Shown piece by piece: positions 7,004 through 8,305 of a DNA stretch of 8,305 bases. Under the pieces are notes generated by a model that was not told the DNA's origin, made no database searches, and saw nothing but the letters and a program-made list of their open reading frames with translations. Source of the stretch: Bordetella parapertussis (lineage in GTDB: Bacteria > Pseudomonadota > Gammaproteobacteria > Burkholderiales > Burkholderiaceae_C). Each line of letters begins with the position of its first letter. Position 1 is the stretch's first letter. Position numbers and translations under genes: made by a program. The stretch covers positions 1 through 8,305 of the forward strand of contig CAMBXY010000063.1 of the NCBI GenBank assembly GCA_945871945.1, read 5' to 3'.

Positions 7004-7026
7004 AATAGTACGATCGTTCTTTTTTA
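7001..7026. promoter_or_regulatory. Operator-like palindrome before the bifunctional beta-oxidation gene
   Basis: The dyad is centred between 7013 and 7014. The core ACGATCGT (7010-7017) is perfect, flanked by AG/CT and, outside these, TAAAA (7001-7005) and TTTTA (7022-7026). In all, 11 of 13 base pairs match. It starts at the livF stop codon and ends 32 bases before the next start codon. A -10-like TATAAAAT lies at 6999-7006 on its left edge, without a good -35. The size and symmetry suit a dimeric repressor such as the TetR-family regulators that control fatty-acid degradation in proteobacteria. Assignment to a specific regulator is inference. Confidence 0.45.
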
Positions 7027-7058
7027 CCCTCCCTTTCTGTTTCTGACAAGGAATTTCT

Positions 7059-8305
7059 ATGAGTGCTGACTACGCAGTTCATGGCGATGTTGCCGTGATT
7101 ACCTTGAACAACCCGCCCGTCAATGGCTTGGGCCTGGCCACCCGCCAAGCGTTTATGCAAGGCCTTGAGAAGGCCTTGGCTGACGACGCGGTCAAAGCGG
7201 TGGTGGTCACCGGTGCGGGCAAAGCCTTCTCTGGCGGCGCAGACATCAAAGAATTTGGCTCACCCAAAGCGATTCAAGAACCGCATTTGGTCAACCTCAT
7301 CAATGCGCTGGATAACGCCAGCAAACCGGTGGTGGCGGCCCTTCACACGGTGGTGATGGGCGGCGGTTTGGAGTTGGCCTTGGGCTGCCATTACCGCGTG
7401 GCCGCCCCAGGCTGCGATGTGGCTTTGCCCGAAGTCAAATTGGGCTTGATCCCAGGTGCGGGCGGTACGCAACGCTTGCCGCGGGTCTTGGGTGTGGAAC
7501 CGGCGCTGAACATGATTGTGAGCGGCGAGCCCATCAAGAGCGAAATGATTGCCATGCTGCCAGGGCAAAAATTGTTTGACCAAATGGCTAGCAGTGCAGC
7601 GAGTTTGATGGAAGAGGCCATTGCCTTTGCCCAAAGTGTGGTCGGCACATCGCCGCTGCCACGGGTGCGCGACCTGCCATGCAAACACCCCAATGCGGAT
7701 GCTTTTTTCAAATTCAGCACCAATATGGTCAACGGCATGACCAAGGGCAAATACCCCGCGCCCCTGAAATGCATTGAAGCAGTGCAAAACGCCACCAAGA
7801 TGAAGTTCGACCAAGGCATGGAAGCCGAGCGTGAAATCTTCACCAACCTGATGTGGACCCCCGAGTGCCGCGCTTTGCGGCATTTGTTTGTGGCGCAACG
7901 TGCCACCACCAAAATTGCGGATGTTCCCGCCGACACACCGGTGCGCGATATCAAATCGGTGGCGGTCATTGGTGCGGGCACCATGGGCGGGGGCATCAGC
8001 ATGAACTTTCTCAATGCCGGCATTCCTGTGAAAATTTTGGAGATGAAGCAAGAAGCCTTAGACAAAGGGATTGGCATCATTGAGCAAAACTACCAAGCCC
8101 AAGTGAAAAAAGGTAAATTGAAAGAAGACAAGATGGCCGAGCGCTTGGCCCTGCTCAGCACCACCTTGAACTACGAAGATTTGAAAGACGCCGATTTGGT
8201 GATTGAAGCCGTGTTCGAGGACATGGGCGTCAAAGAGACTGTATTTAAAAAGCTCGACGAGGTGATGAAACCTGGCGCTATCTTGGCCTCCAACACCTCC
8301 ACCTT
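7059..8305 (+). CDS. Bifunctional enoyl-CoA hydratase/3-hydroxyacyl-CoA dehydrogenase, N-terminal 415 residues
   Basis: Open from the ATG at 7059 to the window edge; AAGGAA at 7048-7053 gives a good ribosome site. The first ~190 residues are a crotonase domain: oxyanion segment FSGGADIKEF (57-66), GGGLE with E105 and LPEVKLG with E125, the two acid residues used for hydration of trans-2-enoyl-CoA. After a linker, a Rossmann NAD-binding domain starts near 299 with VAVIGAGTMGGGI (GxGxxG: G305, G307, G310), an acidic E328 at the end of the second strand, VIEAVFEDM (381-389) and SNTST at the cut edge. This order matches FadB/FadJ alpha subunits and monomeric multifunctional enzyme type 1, usually about 700 residues, so nearly half is missing. 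It would oxidise enoyl-CoA via 3-hydroxyacyl-CoA to 3-ketoacyl-CoA in the cytoplasm. The crotonase fold could also give isomerase activity. FadB, FadJ and MFE-1 types cannot be separated from this part. Confidence 0.93.
   Translation, partial: MSADYAVHGDVAVITLNNPPVNGLGLATRQAFMQGLEKALADDAVKAVVVTGAGKAFSGGADIKEFGSPKAIQEPHLVNLINALDNASKPVVAALHTVVMGGGLELALGCHYRVAAPGCDVALPEVKLGLIPGAGGTQRLPRVLGVEPALNMIVSGEPIKSEMIAMLPGQKLFDQMASSAASLMEEAIAFAQSVVGTSPLPRVRDLPCKHPNADAFFKFSTNMVNGMTKGKYPAPLKCIEAVQNATKMKFDQGMEAEREIFTNLMWTPECRALRHLFVAQRATTKIADVPADTPVRDIKSVAVIGAGTMGGGISMNFLNAGIPVKILEMKQEALDKGIGIIEQNYQAQVKKGKLKEDKMAERLALLSTTLNYEDLKDADLVIEAVFEDMGVKETVFKKLDEVMKPGAILASNTST

Noticed and set aside
7260..8080. Two long minus-strand open frames under the hydratase/dehydrogenase gene
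   Set aside because: The plus strand carries clear crotonase and Rossmann motifs; the reverse frames are composition shadows.

Overview
The window looks like chromosomal DNA from a betaproteobacterium, most likely Burkholderiales and probably Comamonadaceae (Limnohabitans/Rhodoferax-like). This is inferred from the mid-50s GC estimated by eye, the heavy use of TTG for leucine, and the character of the proteins. No RNA genes, insertion sequences, CRISPR arrays or other mobile DNA are visible, and there is no gene-free stretch longer than about 70 bases.

Layout: (1) bases 1-185, minus strand, hold the N-terminus of a SelO/YdiU-type protein AMPylase that runs off the left edge. (2) A 66-base divergent intergenic region carries a perfect 12-base palindrome. 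(3) Bases 252-1877 encode an AMP-forming fatty-acyl-CoA ligase of the AlkK/DmdB type. (4) Bases 1946-7003 encode a complete five-part ABC importer of the hydrophobic/branched-chain amino acid (HAAT, Liv) family: periplasmic binding protein, LivH and LivM permeases, LivG and LivF ATPases. (5) After a 55-base gap with an operator-like palindrome, a bifunctional enoyl-CoA hydratase/3-hydroxyacyl-CoA dehydrogenase begins at 7059 and runs off the right edge.

All genes from 252 onward lie on the plus strand. livH, livM, livG and livF are packed with a 2-base gap, a 4-base overlap and a 0-base junction, so they are almost certainly one transcript. Gaps of 68, 71 and 55 bases, each with an inverted repeat, separate the ligase, binding protein, livH and hydratase/dehydrogenase genes. 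These gaps are the likely points of differential expression.

The set reads as an uptake-activation-oxidation cassette: the transporter imports a solute, the ligase makes a CoA thioester, and the bifunctional enzyme carries out the middle steps of beta-oxidation. This raises the possibility that the transporter carries a carboxylic acid rather than leucine/isoleucine/valine, but the sequence alone cannot settle it.

There is no clear sign of a wholly new system. The most interesting detail is that the departures from canonical ATPase motifs in LivG and LivF all fall in the same composite ATP site of the predicted heterodimer, suggesting an asymmetric Liv-type ATPase. Also worth a second look are the palindromes at 192-203 and 7001-7026, the intercistronic hairpin at 3207-3228, and the C-terminal membrane extension of LivM.
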